From the NCBI GenBank assembly GCA_020796225.1, contig CM036759.1, positions 66,936,590 through 67,000,589 on the forward strand: a stretch of 64,000 nucleotides of DNA. Direction: 5' to 3'. Position 1 is the first letter of the stretch. Each line of letters opens with the position of its first letter. A program made the position numbers and the translations under genes. Positions 1-12,800 of the stretch are shown here, in pieces. This stretch comes from Arion vulgaris (taxonomy: Eukaryota > Mollusca > Gastropoda > Stylommatophora > Arionidae). The notes beneath the pieces were generated by a model. That model saw nothing but the letters and a program-made list of their open reading frames with translations. It had not been told where the DNA came from and ran no database searches.

Positions 1-2570
1 CACTAGGATGATCGTTCTACTATCTGCCACATGTGGACACTAGGATGATCGTTCTACTATCCCCCCACATGTGGACACTAGGATGATCGTTCTACTATCT
101 GCCACATGTGGACACTAGGATGATCGTTACACTATCCCCCACATGTGGACACTAGGATGATCGTTACACTATCCCCCACATGTGGACACTAGGATGATCG
201 TTCTACTATCTGCCACATGTGGACACTAGGATGATCGTTCTACTATCTGCCACATGTGGACACTAGGATGATCGTTCTACTATCTGCCACATGTGGACAC
301 TAGGATGATCGTTCTACTATCCCCCACATGTGGACACTAGGATGATCGTTCTACTATCTGCCACATGTGGACACTAGGATGATCGTTCTACTATCCCCCA
401 CATGTGGACACTAGGATGATCGTTCTCTATCTGCCACATGTGGACACTAGGATGATCGTTACACTATCCCCCACATGTGGATACTAGGATGATCGTTACA
501 CTATCCCCCACATGTGGATACTAGGATGATCGTTCTACTATCCCCCACATGTGGACACTAGGATGATCGTTACACTATCCCCCACATGTGGATACTAGGA
601 TGATCGTTCTACTATCCCCCACATGTGGACACTAGGATGATCGTTCTACTATCTGCCACATGTGGACACTAGGATGATCGTTCTACTATCTGCCACATGT
701 GGACACTAGGATGATCGTTCTACTATCTGCCACATGTGGACACTAGGATGATCGTTCTACTATCTGCCACATGTGGACACTAGGATGATCGTTCTACTAT
801 CTGCCACATGTGGACACTAGGATGATCGTTCTACTATCCCCCACATGTGGACACTAGGATGATCGTTCTACTATCTGCCACATGTGGACACTAGGATGAT
901 CGTTCTACTATCCCCCACATGTGGACACTAGGATGATCGTTCTACTATCTGCCACATGTGGACACTAGGATGATCGTTCTACTATCCCCCACATGTGGAC
1001 ACTAGGATGATCGTTCTACTATCCCCCACATGTGGACACTAGGATGATCGTTCTCTATCTGCCACATGTGGACACTAGGATGATCGTTACACTATCCCCC
1101 ACATGTGGATACTAGGATGATCGTTACACTATCCCCCACATGTGGATACTAGGATGATCGTTCTACTATCCCCCACATGTGGACACTAGGATGATCGTTA
1201 CACTATCCCCCACATGTGGATACTAGGATGATCGTTCTACTATCCCCCACATGTGGACACTAGGATGATCGTTCTACTATCTGCCACATGTGGACACTAG
1301 GATGATCGTTCTACTATCTGCCACATGTGGACACTAGGATGATCGTTCTACTATCTGCCACATGTGGACACTAGGATGATCGTTCTACTATCTGCCACAT
1401 GTGGACACTAGAATGATCGTTCTACTATCCCCCACATGTGGACACTAGGATGATCGTTCTACTATCCCCCACATGTGGACACTAGGATGATCGTTCCACT
1501 ATCCCCCACATGTGGACACTAGGATGATCGTTCTACTATCCCCCCACATGTGGACACTAGGATGATCGTTCTACTATCTGCCACATGTGGACACTAGGAT
1601 GATCGTTCTACTATCCCCCCACATGTGGACACTAGGATGATCGTTCTACTATCCCCACATGTGACACTAGGATGATCGTTCTACTATCCCCCACATGTGG
1701 ACACTAGGATGATCGTTCTACTATCCCCCACATGTGGACACTAGGATGATCGTTCTACTATCCCCCACATGTGGACACTAGGATGATCGTTCTACTATCC
1801 CCCACATGTGGATACTAGGATGATCGTTCTACTATCCCCCACATGTGGACACTAGGATGATCGTTCTACTATCTGCCACATGTGGACACTAGGATGATCG
1901 TTCTACTATCCCCCACATGTGGACACTAGGATGATCGTTCTATCCCCCACATGTGACACTAGGATGATCGTTCTACTATCCCCCACATGTGGACACTAGG
2001 ATGATCGTTCTACTATCCCCCACATGTGGACACTAGGATGATCGTTCTACTATCTGCCACATGTGGACACTAGGATGATCGTTCTACTATCCCCCACATG
2101 TGGACACTAGGATGATCGTTCTACTATCCCCCCACATGTGGACACTAGGATGATCGTTCTACTATCCCCCACATGTGGACACTAGGATGGTCGCTCTACT
2201 ATTCGCCACATGTGGACACTAGGATGATCGTTCTACTATCCCCCACATGTGGACACTAGGATGGTCGCTCTACTATTCGCCACATGTGGACACTAGGATG
2301 ATCGTTCTACTATCTGCCACATGTGGACACTAGAATGATCGTTCTACTATCTGCCACATGTGGACACTAGGATGATCGTTCCACTATCCCCCACATGTGG
2401 ACACTAGGATGATCGTTCCACTATCCCCCACATGTGGACACTAGGATGATCGTTCTACTATCTGCCACATGTGGACACTAGGATGATCGTTCTACTATCC
2501 CCCCACATGTGGACACTAGGATGATCGTTCTACTATCCCCCACATGTGGACACTAGGATGATCGTTCTAT
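1..2570. repeat. 37-bp satellite array (about 69 copies)
   Basis: Head-to-tail copies of a 37-bp unit containing CACTAGGATGATCGTTCTAC and the 10-bp palindrome CCACATGTGG. Variants differ mainly at a TCTGCC/TCCCCC site, at TTCTAC/TTACAC and at GGACAC/GGATAC. A block beginning at 421 recurs exactly at 1049, so a higher-order period of 628 bp (17 monomers) is superimposed. The array runs off the left edge. No coding potential is apparent. Confidence 0.97.
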
Positions 2571-2966
2571 CAGGAACCTGTTGACGCACGTGGTTAGAGT
2601 GACCACTTCACTATCCATCAAACAATAGGAGTACCAAGTTAGGATGATTGCTTCCTAACGCTACATGTAAACGCACATGACTAGGGTGTACTCTCTATCC
2701 CGCACCTGGTTAGGATAGTCACCCTACCATACATCACCTGTTGGCGCACGTGACTAGGATGGTTACTCTACTATCCCCCACATGTGGACGCACCTGCTTA
2801 GGGATCGCTCTCCGCCATCTGTTGACGTAATTGGTTGAGATCAGTAATCGTCTTGTAGAGCAGCCAAAAAATATTGCCGGCTTCTTTGTTGGTAGCTTTT
2901 CTTCAGAGTGCCCCAAGTTTGATACGACGCTGTTGTCGTATCACTTCAGCTTTTTGATTTGGTGGT
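2571..2966. repeat. Diverged satellite margin and spacer
   Basis: Degenerate relatives of the 37-bp satellite (ACTAGGATGG, CTACTATCCCCCACATGTGG near 2750-2790) are mixed with longer units carrying CACGTG or CACCTG. After about 2840 the sequence is unique-looking, with a piece (2870-2960) loosely repeated at 3175-3240. No gene is seen. Confidence 0.6.
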
Positions 2967-3150
2967 CATTCTTCTCAAAGTGCTCCCTCATTGTCTGATT
3001 CTTCTCAAAGTGCTCCCTCATTGTCTGATTCTTCTCAAAGTGCTCCCACATTGTCTGATTCTTCTCAAAGTGCTCCCTCATTGTCTGATTCTTCTCAAAG
3101 TGCTCCCACATTGTCTCATTCTTCTCAAAGTGCTCCCACATTGTCTGATT
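2967..3150. repeat. 30-bp minisatellite (about 6 copies)
   Basis: Tandem copies of a 30-bp unit beginning CTTCTCAAAGTGCTCC, with a CTCA/CACA variant. Because 30 is a multiple of three, several frames stay open by chance. I do not regard them as coding. Confidence 0.95.
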
Positions 3151-3355
3151 CGACTCTGTTTCTGTATCTCTCCAGCCTCTATGGTTGTGGCCCTTCTAGA
3201 AAGTGTGCCCCAAGTCTAGCCCCCACTGGTGTCGTCTAGACTGCTTTTCTTTCCTGGGTCCTCTACATAGTTCTTGTGGTAGTCTTTTGTACTATTTCTG
3301 AGAACGTGTCTTATCCAGCTTCAGGACCTGTCTATTAGCCTGTCTGTGCAATTAT

Positions 3356-4251
3356 TTCTGATCCTCGAGTGAAGAAGAAAACAGAAGTAGATACATCTGA
3401 TCGTTGAGTGAAGAAGAAAACAGAAGTAGATACATCTGATCGTTGAGTGAATAAAACAGAAGTAGATACATCTGATCGTTGAGTGAATAAAACAGAAGTA
3501 GATACATCTGATCGTTGAGTGAAGAAGAAAACAGAAGTAGATACATCTGATCGTTGAGTGAATAAAACAGAAGTAGATACATCTGATCGTTGAGTGAAGA
3601 AGAAAACAGAAGTAGATACATCTGATCGTTGAGTGAATAAAACAGAAGTAGATACATCTGATCGTTGAGTGAAGAAGAAAACAGAAGTAGATACATCTGA
3701 TCGTTGAGTGAATAAAACAGAAGTAGATACATCTGATCGTTGAGTGAAGAATAAAACAGAAGTAGATACATCTGATCGTTGAGTGAAGAAGAAAACAGAA
3801 GTAGATACATCTGATCGTTGAGTGAATAAAACAGAAGTAGATACATCTGATCGTTGAGTGAATAAAACAGAAGTAGATACATCTGATCGTTGAGTGAAGA
3901 AGAAAACAGAAGTAGATACATCTGATCCTCGAGTGAAGGAAACAGAAGTAGATACATCTGATCGTTGAGTGAAGAATAAAACAGAAGTAGATACATCTGA
4001 TCGTTGAGTGAATAAAACAGAAGTAGATACATCTGATCGTTGAGTGAAGAAGAAAACAGAAGTAGATACATCTGATCGTTGAGTGAATAAAACAGAAGTA
4101 GATACATCTGATCGTTGAGTGAAGAAGAAAAACAGAAGTAGATACATCTAATCGTTGAGTGAAGAATAAAACAGAAGTAGATACATCTGATCGTTGAGTG
4201 AAGAATAAAACAGAAGTAGATACATCTGATCGTTGAGTGAAGAAGAAAACA
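3356..4251. repeat. 36/39-bp satellite, left block
   Basis: About 23 copies of GATCGTTGAGTGAA followed by either GAAGAAAACAG or TAAAACAG and then AAGTAGATACATCT, giving 39-bp and 36-bp units. Same satellite as 6878-14540; the two blocks are separated by two inserted 1.3-kb elements. Confidence 0.97.
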
Positions 4252-4262
4252 GAAGTAGATAC

Positions 4263-5572
4263 GGGGTCAAAAGGCTCATGAGGTCATGGTGGTAACATGA
4301 GCCAGGGTTAGCGAGGGGCGCGCTAACCAAGACCCTGCCCCTAACCTCCACGCGGTGACCCTGGAAACAGACTCTGGTTCTGGTCTGGCTAAGAGGGGCA
4401 GGGATCGGGGAGAGGAAACTACTGGTAGTGGTAGCAGTGCAATTACGGAAATACGATAAAGATACATACAAATAAAATGCACAATTCTCCTGACCGATGT
4501 CCAACAAGATATTGCCCAAGTCCCTGAACGCAAAGAAACAGCAACGAAACGACTCAGACATGGATGAGAGGTGCATCCAGTGACCAAACGTATGCCCACG
4601 TAGGGCGAAGCTCGAAGCCCTGAGGAGGGGCAAACATTGCCAGCCCGTCGGCAAGAATAAATAAGACAGGACCGTAACGAATGAAAGTCTACCCTCGTGT
4701 TGGTGCGAGAGAAGATTGCAGCTGACCCCGCATTGGTAGCCTGGTGCAGATACATGTACTGGGCAAGGTTTGCCGAGCGCAAAAGAACAAGTTGCGTTTA
4801 GTGCATAACGAAACTACCCGCCCTGGGAAAACCGTGCAAGGTACTGTGCGATTAAAATTAACATCCCCGGAAGAACTGAGGTTGGTGATGCCTAACGGAA
4901 CTGCCAGCCTTGGGGCAACTGGGCAAGGTTCGATTGCAGTCGTAACTAACATCCCCGGAATAACTGGGGCGGGTGATGGCGGCGAGCGCAAAATCCTCAG
5001 TTACGCTTATAGTGCCCACTGAAACGACCCTCTACATTGCTTGTACTCGGCCCCATGCCAGTGCTTTCGAGGTAAATTGCAAATTGCCACGCACCGATAC
5101 GCGTCTAGAAAAGGCTGAGAATGTTCCTTCCCGGATCAAACTCAAAAATGTACGGTAAGCAAGGCCGACAATGTACGGATCAAACAGGAAGCCCGGGTCC
5201 TGAACATTGGCGAAGGCCGATACTTTACACGGTGTTTTATACGAGTAAGACGCCGTCCGAGGACAAGCTGACAAGCCCGAGAAACATTTCTCAGTCAGAA
5301 CGGGTAAAGCAGCGTAACTCACTGTCTTGGCGTAGATCACAAAGCCCAAATATACGGCAAAGTTGATCGAAAAGGCGTAGATCCGAAAGGATCGTACCTA
5401 GGAAAGCTCACCTAGTAAATCAAAAGCTGGCTGAAAACGGACGGGCGGGCCTAGTCACCATGGGCGCACAATCGTCCGACGTAGATCACTCCGTTCTTGC
5501 CAGTGGACCAATTATACATCACAATAAGAATGATCAAATTGGCCGTGAAGAATGTTAGCAGAAGAAGAAGAA
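4263..5572 (+). mobile_element. rDNA-spacer-like element, copy A
   Basis: About 1.31 kb and non-coding. The 5' end GGGGTCAAAAGGCTCATGAG is followed by GC-rich sequence with internal sub-repeats (ACATCCCCGGAA at about 4861 and 4950; GGGCAAGGTT repeats). The 3' domain after about 5397 contains CTAGGAAAGCTCACCTAG and GTAAATCAAAAGC. It ends ATGTTAGCA(GAA)5. The same modules flank 18S rRNA fragments at 41-45 kb, which is why I call it spacer-like; that origin is inference. Confidence 0.75.
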
Positions 5573-5583
5573 GAAGTAGATAC

Positions 5584-6871
5584 GGGGGCAAAGGCTCATG
5601 AGGTCATGGTGGTAACATGAGCCAGGGTTAGCGAGGGGGCGCGCTAACCAAGACCCTGCCCTAACCTCCACGCGGTGACCCTGGAAACAGACTCTGGTTC
5701 TGGTCTGGCTAAGAGGGGCAGGGATCGGGGAGAGGAAATTACTGGTAGTGGTAGCAGTGCAATTACGGAAATACGATAAAGATACATACAAATAAAATGC
5801 ACAATTCTTCTGACCGATGTCCAACAAGATATTGCCCAAGTCCCTGAACGCAAAGAAACAGCAACGAAACGTCTCAGACATGGATGAGAGGTGCATCCAG
5901 TGACCAAACGTATGCCCACGTAGGGCGAAGCTCGAAGCCCTGAGGAGAGGGCAAACATTGCCAGCCCGTCGGCAAGAATAAATAAGACAGGACCGTAACG
6001 AATGAAAGTCTACCCTCGTGTTGGTGCGAGAGAAGATTGCAGCTGACCCCGCATTGGTAGCCTGGTGCAGATACATGTACTGGGCAAGGTTTGCCGAGCG
6101 CAAAAGAACAAGTTGCGTTTAGTGCATAACGAAACTACCCGCCCTGGGAAAACCGTGCAAGGTACTGTGCGATTAAAATTAACATCCCGGAAGAACTGAG
6201 GTTGGTGATGCCTAACGGAACTGCCAGCCTTGGGGCAACTGGGCAAGGTTCGATTGCAGTCGTAACTAACATCCCCGGAATAACTGGGGCGGGTGATGGC
6301 GGCGAGCGCAAAATCCTCAGTTACGCTTATAGTGCCCACTGAAACGACCCTCTACATTGCTTGTACTCGGCCCCATGCCAGTGCTTTCGAGGTTAATTGC
6401 AAATTGCCACGTACAGATACGCGTCTAGAAAAGGCTGAGAATGTTCCTTCCCGGATCAAACTCAAAAATGTACGGTAAAGCAAGGCCGACAATGTACGGA
6501 TCAAACAGGAAGTTCGGGTCTGAACATTGGCGAAGGCCGATACTTTACACGGTGTCTTATACGAGTAAGACGCCGTCCGAGGATAACTACAAGCCCGAGA
6601 AATATTTCTCAGTCAGAACGGGCATAAACAGCGTAACTCACTGTCCCGGCGTAGATCCAAAGCCCAAAAATACGGCAAAGCTGATCGTACCTAGGAAAGC
6701 TCACCTAGTAAATCAAAAGCTGGCTGAAAACGAACACCCCACGAAGGATAAGCAACTGGGCTTCAATAGGTGCTGAAGGCTGGTGCACGTACATTACGTT
6801 CGGATGTTTGGCTGTTTATATATCACAATGAGAATGATTAAAACAGGCCTAGAACGATCGAAGAAGAAGAA
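5584..6871 (+). mobile_element. rDNA-spacer-like element, copy B
   Basis: About 1.29 kb, nearly identical to copy A over its first ~1.1 kb, with scattered 1-bp indels and substitutions. After the shared CTAGTAAATCAAAAGC segment (about 6707) the 3' end differs: GAACACCCCACGAAGG leads to TATATATCACAATGAGAATG and then AACGATC(GAA)5. Two alternative 3' tails therefore exist in the family; the composite at 41-45 kb carries both in series. Confidence 0.75.
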
Positions 6872-6877
6872 GAAGTA

Positions 6878-9800
6878 GATACATCTGATCGTTGAGTGAA
6901 GAATAAAACAGAAGTAGATACATCTGATCGTTGAGTGAAGAAGAAAAACAGAAGTAGATACATCTGATCCTCTAGTGAAGAATAAGACAGAAGTAGATAC
7001 ATCTAATCGTTGAGTGAATAAAACAGAAGTAGATACATCTGATCGTTGAGTGAAGAAGAAAACAGAAGTAGATACATCTGATCGTTGAGTGAATAAAACA
7101 GAAGTAGATACATCTGATCGTTGAGTGAAGAATAAAACAGTAGATAAATCTGATCGTTGAGTGAAGAAGAAAACAGAAGTAGATACATCTGATCGTTGAG
7201 TGAATAAAACAGAAGTAGATAAATCTAATCGTTGAGTGAAGAAGAAAACAGAAGTAGATACATCTGATCGTTGAGTGAAGAATAAAACAGAAGTAGATAC
7301 ATCTGATCGTTGAGTGAAGAATAAAACAGAAGTAGATACATCTGATCGTTGAGTGAATAAAACAGAAGTAGATACATCTGATCGTTGAGTGAAGAATAAA
7401 ACAGAAGTAGATACATCTGATCGTTGAGTGAAGAAGAAAACAGAAGTAGATACATCTGATCGTTGAGTGAATAAAACAGAAGTAGATACATCTGATCGTT
7501 GAGTGAAGAATAAAACAGAAGTAGATACATCTGATCGTTGAGTGAAGAAGAAAACAGAAGTAGATACATCTGATCGTTGAGTGAATAAAACAGAAGTAGA
7601 TACATCTGATCGTTGAGTGAAGAAGAAAACAGAAGTAGATACATCTGATCGTTGAGTGAATAAAACAGAAGTAGATACATCTGATCGTTGAGTGAAGAAG
7701 AAAACAGAAGTAGATACATCTGATCGTTGAGTGAATAAAACAGAAGTAGATACATCTGATCGTTGAGTGAAGAATAAAACAGAAGTAGATACATCTGATC
7801 GTTGAGTGAAGAAGAAAAACAGAAGTAGATACATCTGATCGTTGAGTGAATAAAACAGAAGTAGATACATCTGATCGTTGAGTGAAGAATAAAACAGAAG
7901 TAGATACATCTGATCGTTGAGTGAAGAATAAAACAGAAGTAGATACATCTGATCGTTGAGTGAAGAATTAAACAGAAGTAGATACATCTGATCGTTGAGT
8001 GAAGAAGAAAAACTGAAGTAGATACATCTGATCGTTGAGTGAAGAATAAAACAGAAGTAGATACATCTGATCGTTGAGTGAATAAAACAGAAGTAGATAC
8101 ATCTGATCGTTGAGTGAAGAAAAAAAACAGAAGTAGATACATCTAATCGTTGAGTGAAGAAGAAAACAGAAGTAGATACATCTAATCGTTGAGGGAAGAA
8201 AACGAAGTAGATACATCTAATCGTTGAGGGAAGAAGAAAAAACGAAGTAGATACATCTAATCGTTGAGGAAGAAGAAAACGAAGTAGATACATCTAATCG
8301 TTGAGTGAAGAATAAAACAGAAGTAGATACATCTGATCGTTGAGTGAAGAAGAAACAGAAGTAGATACATCGATCGTTAGTGAAGAAGAAAAACTGAAGT
8401 AGATACATCTGATCGTTGAGTGAAGAATAAAACAGAAGTAGATACATCTGATCGTTGAGTGAAGAATTAAACAGAAGTAGATACATCTGATCGTTGAGTG
8501 AAGAAGAAAAACAAGTAGATACATCTGATCGTTGAGTGAAGAATAAAACAGAAGTAGATACATCTGATCGTTGAGTGAATAAAACAGAAGTAGATACATC
8601 TGATCGTTGAGTGAAGAAGAAAACAGAAGTAGATACATCTAATCGTTGAGTGAAGAAGAAAACGAAGTAGATACATCTAATCGTTGAGGAAGAAGAAAAC
8701 AAAGTAGATACATCTAATCGTTGAGGAAGAGAAAAACGAAGTAGATACATCTAATCGTTGAGGGAAGAAGAAAAACAGAAGTAGATACATCTAATCGTTG
8801 AGTGAAGAATAAAACAGAAGTAGATACATCTGATCGTTGAGTGAAGAAGAAAACAGAAGTAGATACATCTGATCGTTGAGTGAAGAAGAAAAACAGAAGT
8901 AGATACATCTGATCCTCTAGTGAAGAAGAAAACAGAAGTAGATACATCTAATCGTTGAGTGAATAAAACAGAAGTAGATACATCTGATCGTTGAGTGAAG
9001 AAGAAAACAGAAGTAGATAAATCTGATCGTTGAGTGAAGAAGAAAACAGAAGTAGATACATCTGATCGTTGAGTGAATAAAACAGAAGTAGATACATCTG
9101 ATCGTTGAGTGAAAAGAAAACGAAGTAGATACATCTGATCGTAGAGTGAAGAATAAAACAGAAGTAGATACATCTGATCGTTGAGTGAATAAAACGGAAG
9201 TAGATACATATGATCGTTGAGTGAAGAATAAAACAGAAGTAGATACATCTGATCGTTGAGTGAAGAATAAAACAGAAGTAGATACATCTGATCCTCGAGT
9301 GAAGAATAAAACAGAAGTAGATACATCTGATCGTTGAGTGAATAAAACAGAAGTAGATACATCTGATCGTCGACTGAAGAATAAAACAGAAGTAGATACA
9401 TCTGATCGTTGAGTGAAGAATAAAACAGAAGTAGATACATCTGATCGTTGAGTGAAGAATAAAACAGAAGTAGATACATCTGATCGTTGAGTAAAGAATA
9501 AAACAGAAGTAGATACATCTGATCATTGAGTGAAGAATAAAACAAGTAGATACATCTGATCGTTGAGTGAAGAATAAAACAGAAGTAGATACATCTGATC
9601 GTTGAGTGAAGAAGAAAAACAGAAGTAGATACATCTGATCGTTGAGTGAAGAATAAAACAGAAGTAGATACATCTGATCGTTGAGTGAAGAAGAAAACGA
9701 AGTAGATACATCTGATCCTCTGAGTGAAGAAGAAAACAGAAGTAGATACATCTGATCGTTGAGTGAAGAATAAAACAGAAGTAGATACATCTGATCGTTG

Positions 9801-12800
9801 AGTGAATAAAACAAGTAGATACATCTGATCGTTAGTGAAGAAGAAAACAGAAGTAGATACATCTGATCGTTGAGTGAATAAAACAGAAGTAGATACATCT
9901 GATCGTTGAGTGAAGAATAAAACAGAAGTAGGTACATCTGATCGTTGAGTGAAGAATAAAACAGAAGTAGATACATCTGATCGTTGAGTGAAGAATAAAA
10001 CAGAAGTAGATACATCTGATCGTTGAGTGAAGAATAAAACAGAAGTAGATACATCTGATCGTTGAGTGAAGAATAAAACAGAAGTAGATACATCTGATCG
10101 TTGAGTGAAGAATAAAACAGAAGTAGATACATCTGATCGTTGAGTGAAGAAGAAAAACAGAAGTAGATACATCTGATCGTTGAGTGAAGAATAAAACAGA
10201 AGTAGATACATCTGATCGTTGAGTGAATAAACGAAGTAGATACATCTGATCGTTGAGTGAAGAAGAAAAACAGAAGTAGATACATCTAATCGTTGAGTGA
10301 AGAATAAAACAGAAGTAGATACATCTGATCGTTGAGTGAAGAATAAAACAGAAGTAGATACATCTGATCGTTGAGTGAAGAAAAAAACAAAGTAGATACA
10401 TCTGATCGTTGAGTGAAGAATAAAACAGAAGTAGATACATCTGATCGTTGAGTGAAGAAGAAAAACAGAAGTAGATACATCTGATCCTCTAGTGAAGAAG
10501 AAAACAGAAGTAGATACATCTAATCGTTGAGTGAATAAAACAGAAGTAGATACATCTGATCGTTGAGTGAAGAAGAAAACAGAAGTAGATACATCTGATC
10601 GTTGAGTGAATAAAACAGAAGTAGATACATCTGATCGTTGAGTGAAGAATAAAACAGAAGTACATACATCTGATCGTTGAGTGAAGAATAAAACAGAAGT
10701 AGATACATCTGATCGTTGAGTGAATAAAACAGAAGTAGATACATCTGATCGTTGAGTGAAGAATAAAACAGAAGTAGATACATCTGATCGTTGAGTGAAG
10801 AATAAAACAGAAGCAGATACATCTGATCGTTGAGTGAAGAATAAAACAGAAGTAGATACATCTGATCGTTGAGTGAAGAATAAAACAGAAGTAGATACAT
10901 CTGATCGTTGAGTGAATAAAACAGAAGTAGATACATCTGATCGTTGAGTGAAGAAGAAAACAGAAGTAGATACATCTGATCGTTGAGTGAATAAAACAGA
11001 AGTAGATACATCTGATCGTTGAGTGAAGAATAAAACAGAAGTAGATACATCTGATCGTTGAGTGAAGAATAAAACAGAAGTAGATACATCTGATCGTTGA
11101 GTGAAGAATAAAACAGAAGTAGATACATCTGATCGTTGAGTGAAGAAGAAAAACAGGAGTAGATACATCTGATCGTTGAGTGAAGAATAAAACAGAAGTA
11201 GATACATCTGATCGTTGAGTGAATAAAACAGAAGTAGATACATCTGATCGTTGAGTGAAGAAAAAAAACAGAAGTAGATACATCTAATCGTTGAGTGAAG
11301 AATAAAACAGAAGTAGATACATCTGATCGTTGAGTGAAGAAGAAAACAGAAGTAGATACATCTGATCGTTGAGTAAAGAATAAAACAGAAGTAGATACAT
11401 CTGATCATTGAGTGAAGAATAAAACAGAAGTAGATACATCTGATCGTTGAGTGAAGAATAAAACAGAAGTAGATACATCTGATCGTTGAGTGAAGAATAA
11501 AACAGAAGTAGATACATCTGATCGTTGAGAGAAGAAGAAAAACAGAAGTAGATACATCTGATCGTTGAGTGAAGAAGAAAAACAGAAGTAGATACATCTG
11601 ATCGTTGAGTGAATAAAACAGAAGTAGATACATCTGATCGTTGAGTGAAGAAGAAAAACAGAAGTAGATACATCTAATCGTTGAGTGAAGAATAAAACAG
11701 AAGTAGATACATCTGATCGTTGAGTGAAGAAGAAAACAGAAGTAGATAAATCTGATCGTTGAGTGAAGAAGAAAACAGAAGTAGATACATCTGATCGTTG
11801 AGTGAATAAAACAGAAGTAGATACATCTGATCGTCGACTGAAGAATAAAACAGAAGTAGATACATCTGATCGTTGAGTGAAGAATAAAACAGAAGTAGAT
11901 ACATCTGATCGTTGAGTGAAGAATAAAACAGAAGTAGATACATCTGATCGTTGAGTAAAGAATAAAACAGAAGTAGATACATCTGATCATTGAGTGAAGA
12001 ATAAAACAAGTAGATACATCTGATCGTTGAGTGAAGAATAAAACAGAAGTAGATACATCTGATCGTTGAGTGAAGAAGAAAACAGAAGTAGATACATCTG
12101 ATCGTTGAGTGAAGAATAAAACAGAAGTAGATACATCTGATCGTTGAGTGAAGAAGAAAAACAGAAGTAGATACATCTGATCCTCTAGTGAAGAAGAAAA
12201 CAGAAGTAGATACATCTGATCGTTGAGTGAAGAATAAAACAGAAGTAGATACATCTGATCGTTGAGTGAATAAAACAGAAGTAGATACATCTGATCGTTG
12301 AGTGAAGAAGAAAACAGAAGTAGATACATCTGATCGTTGAGTGAATAAAACAGAAGTAGATACATCTGATCGTTGAGTGAAGAATAAAACAGAAGTAGGT
12401 ACATCTGATCGTTGAGTGAAGAATAAAACAGAAGTAGATACATCTGATCGTTGAGTGAAGAATAAAACAGAAGTAGATACATCTGATCGTTGAGTGAAGA
12501 ATAAAACAGAAGTAGATACATCTGATCGTTGAGTGAAGAATAAAACAGAAGTAGATACATCTGATCGTTGAGTGAAGAATAAAACAGAAGTAGATACATC
12601 TGATCGTTGAGTGAAGAAGAAAAACAGAAGTAGATACATCTGATCGTTGAGTGAAGAATAAAACAGAAGTAGATACATCTGATCGTTGAGTGAATAAAAC
12701 AGAAGTAGATACATCTGATCGTTGAGTGAAGAAGAAAAACAGAAGTAGATACATCTAATCGTTGAGTGAAGAATAAAACAGAAGTAGATACATCTGATCG

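Larger units (their letters stand above)
4252..6882 (+). mobile_element. Twin insertion of rDNA-spacer-like 1.3-kb retroelement in satellite
   Basis: Two head-to-tail copies (4263-5572 and 5584-6871) of one GC-richer element interrupt the satellite. The 11-bp string GAAGTAGATAC, which is part of the satellite unit, occurs before copy 1 (4252-4262), between the copies (5573-5583) and after copy 2 (6872-6882). Each copy starts GGGG(T/G)CAAAGGCTCATG-like and ends in (GAA)n. This fits two target-primed insertions, or one dimeric insertion, with target duplication. There is no long ORF with recognisable domains. Confidence 0.8.

Noticed and set aside
1..2570. CRISPR array
   Set aside because: Contiguous 37-bp monomers with no unique spacers, in a eukaryotic context; a tandem satellite.
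4689..6339. Several 100-180-codon frames in the rDNA-spacer-like copies (for example MRSANLAQYMYLHQ)
   Set aside because: Frames are broken by small indels between copies, differ in phase among the four modules and have no domain. The element is better explained as non-coding.
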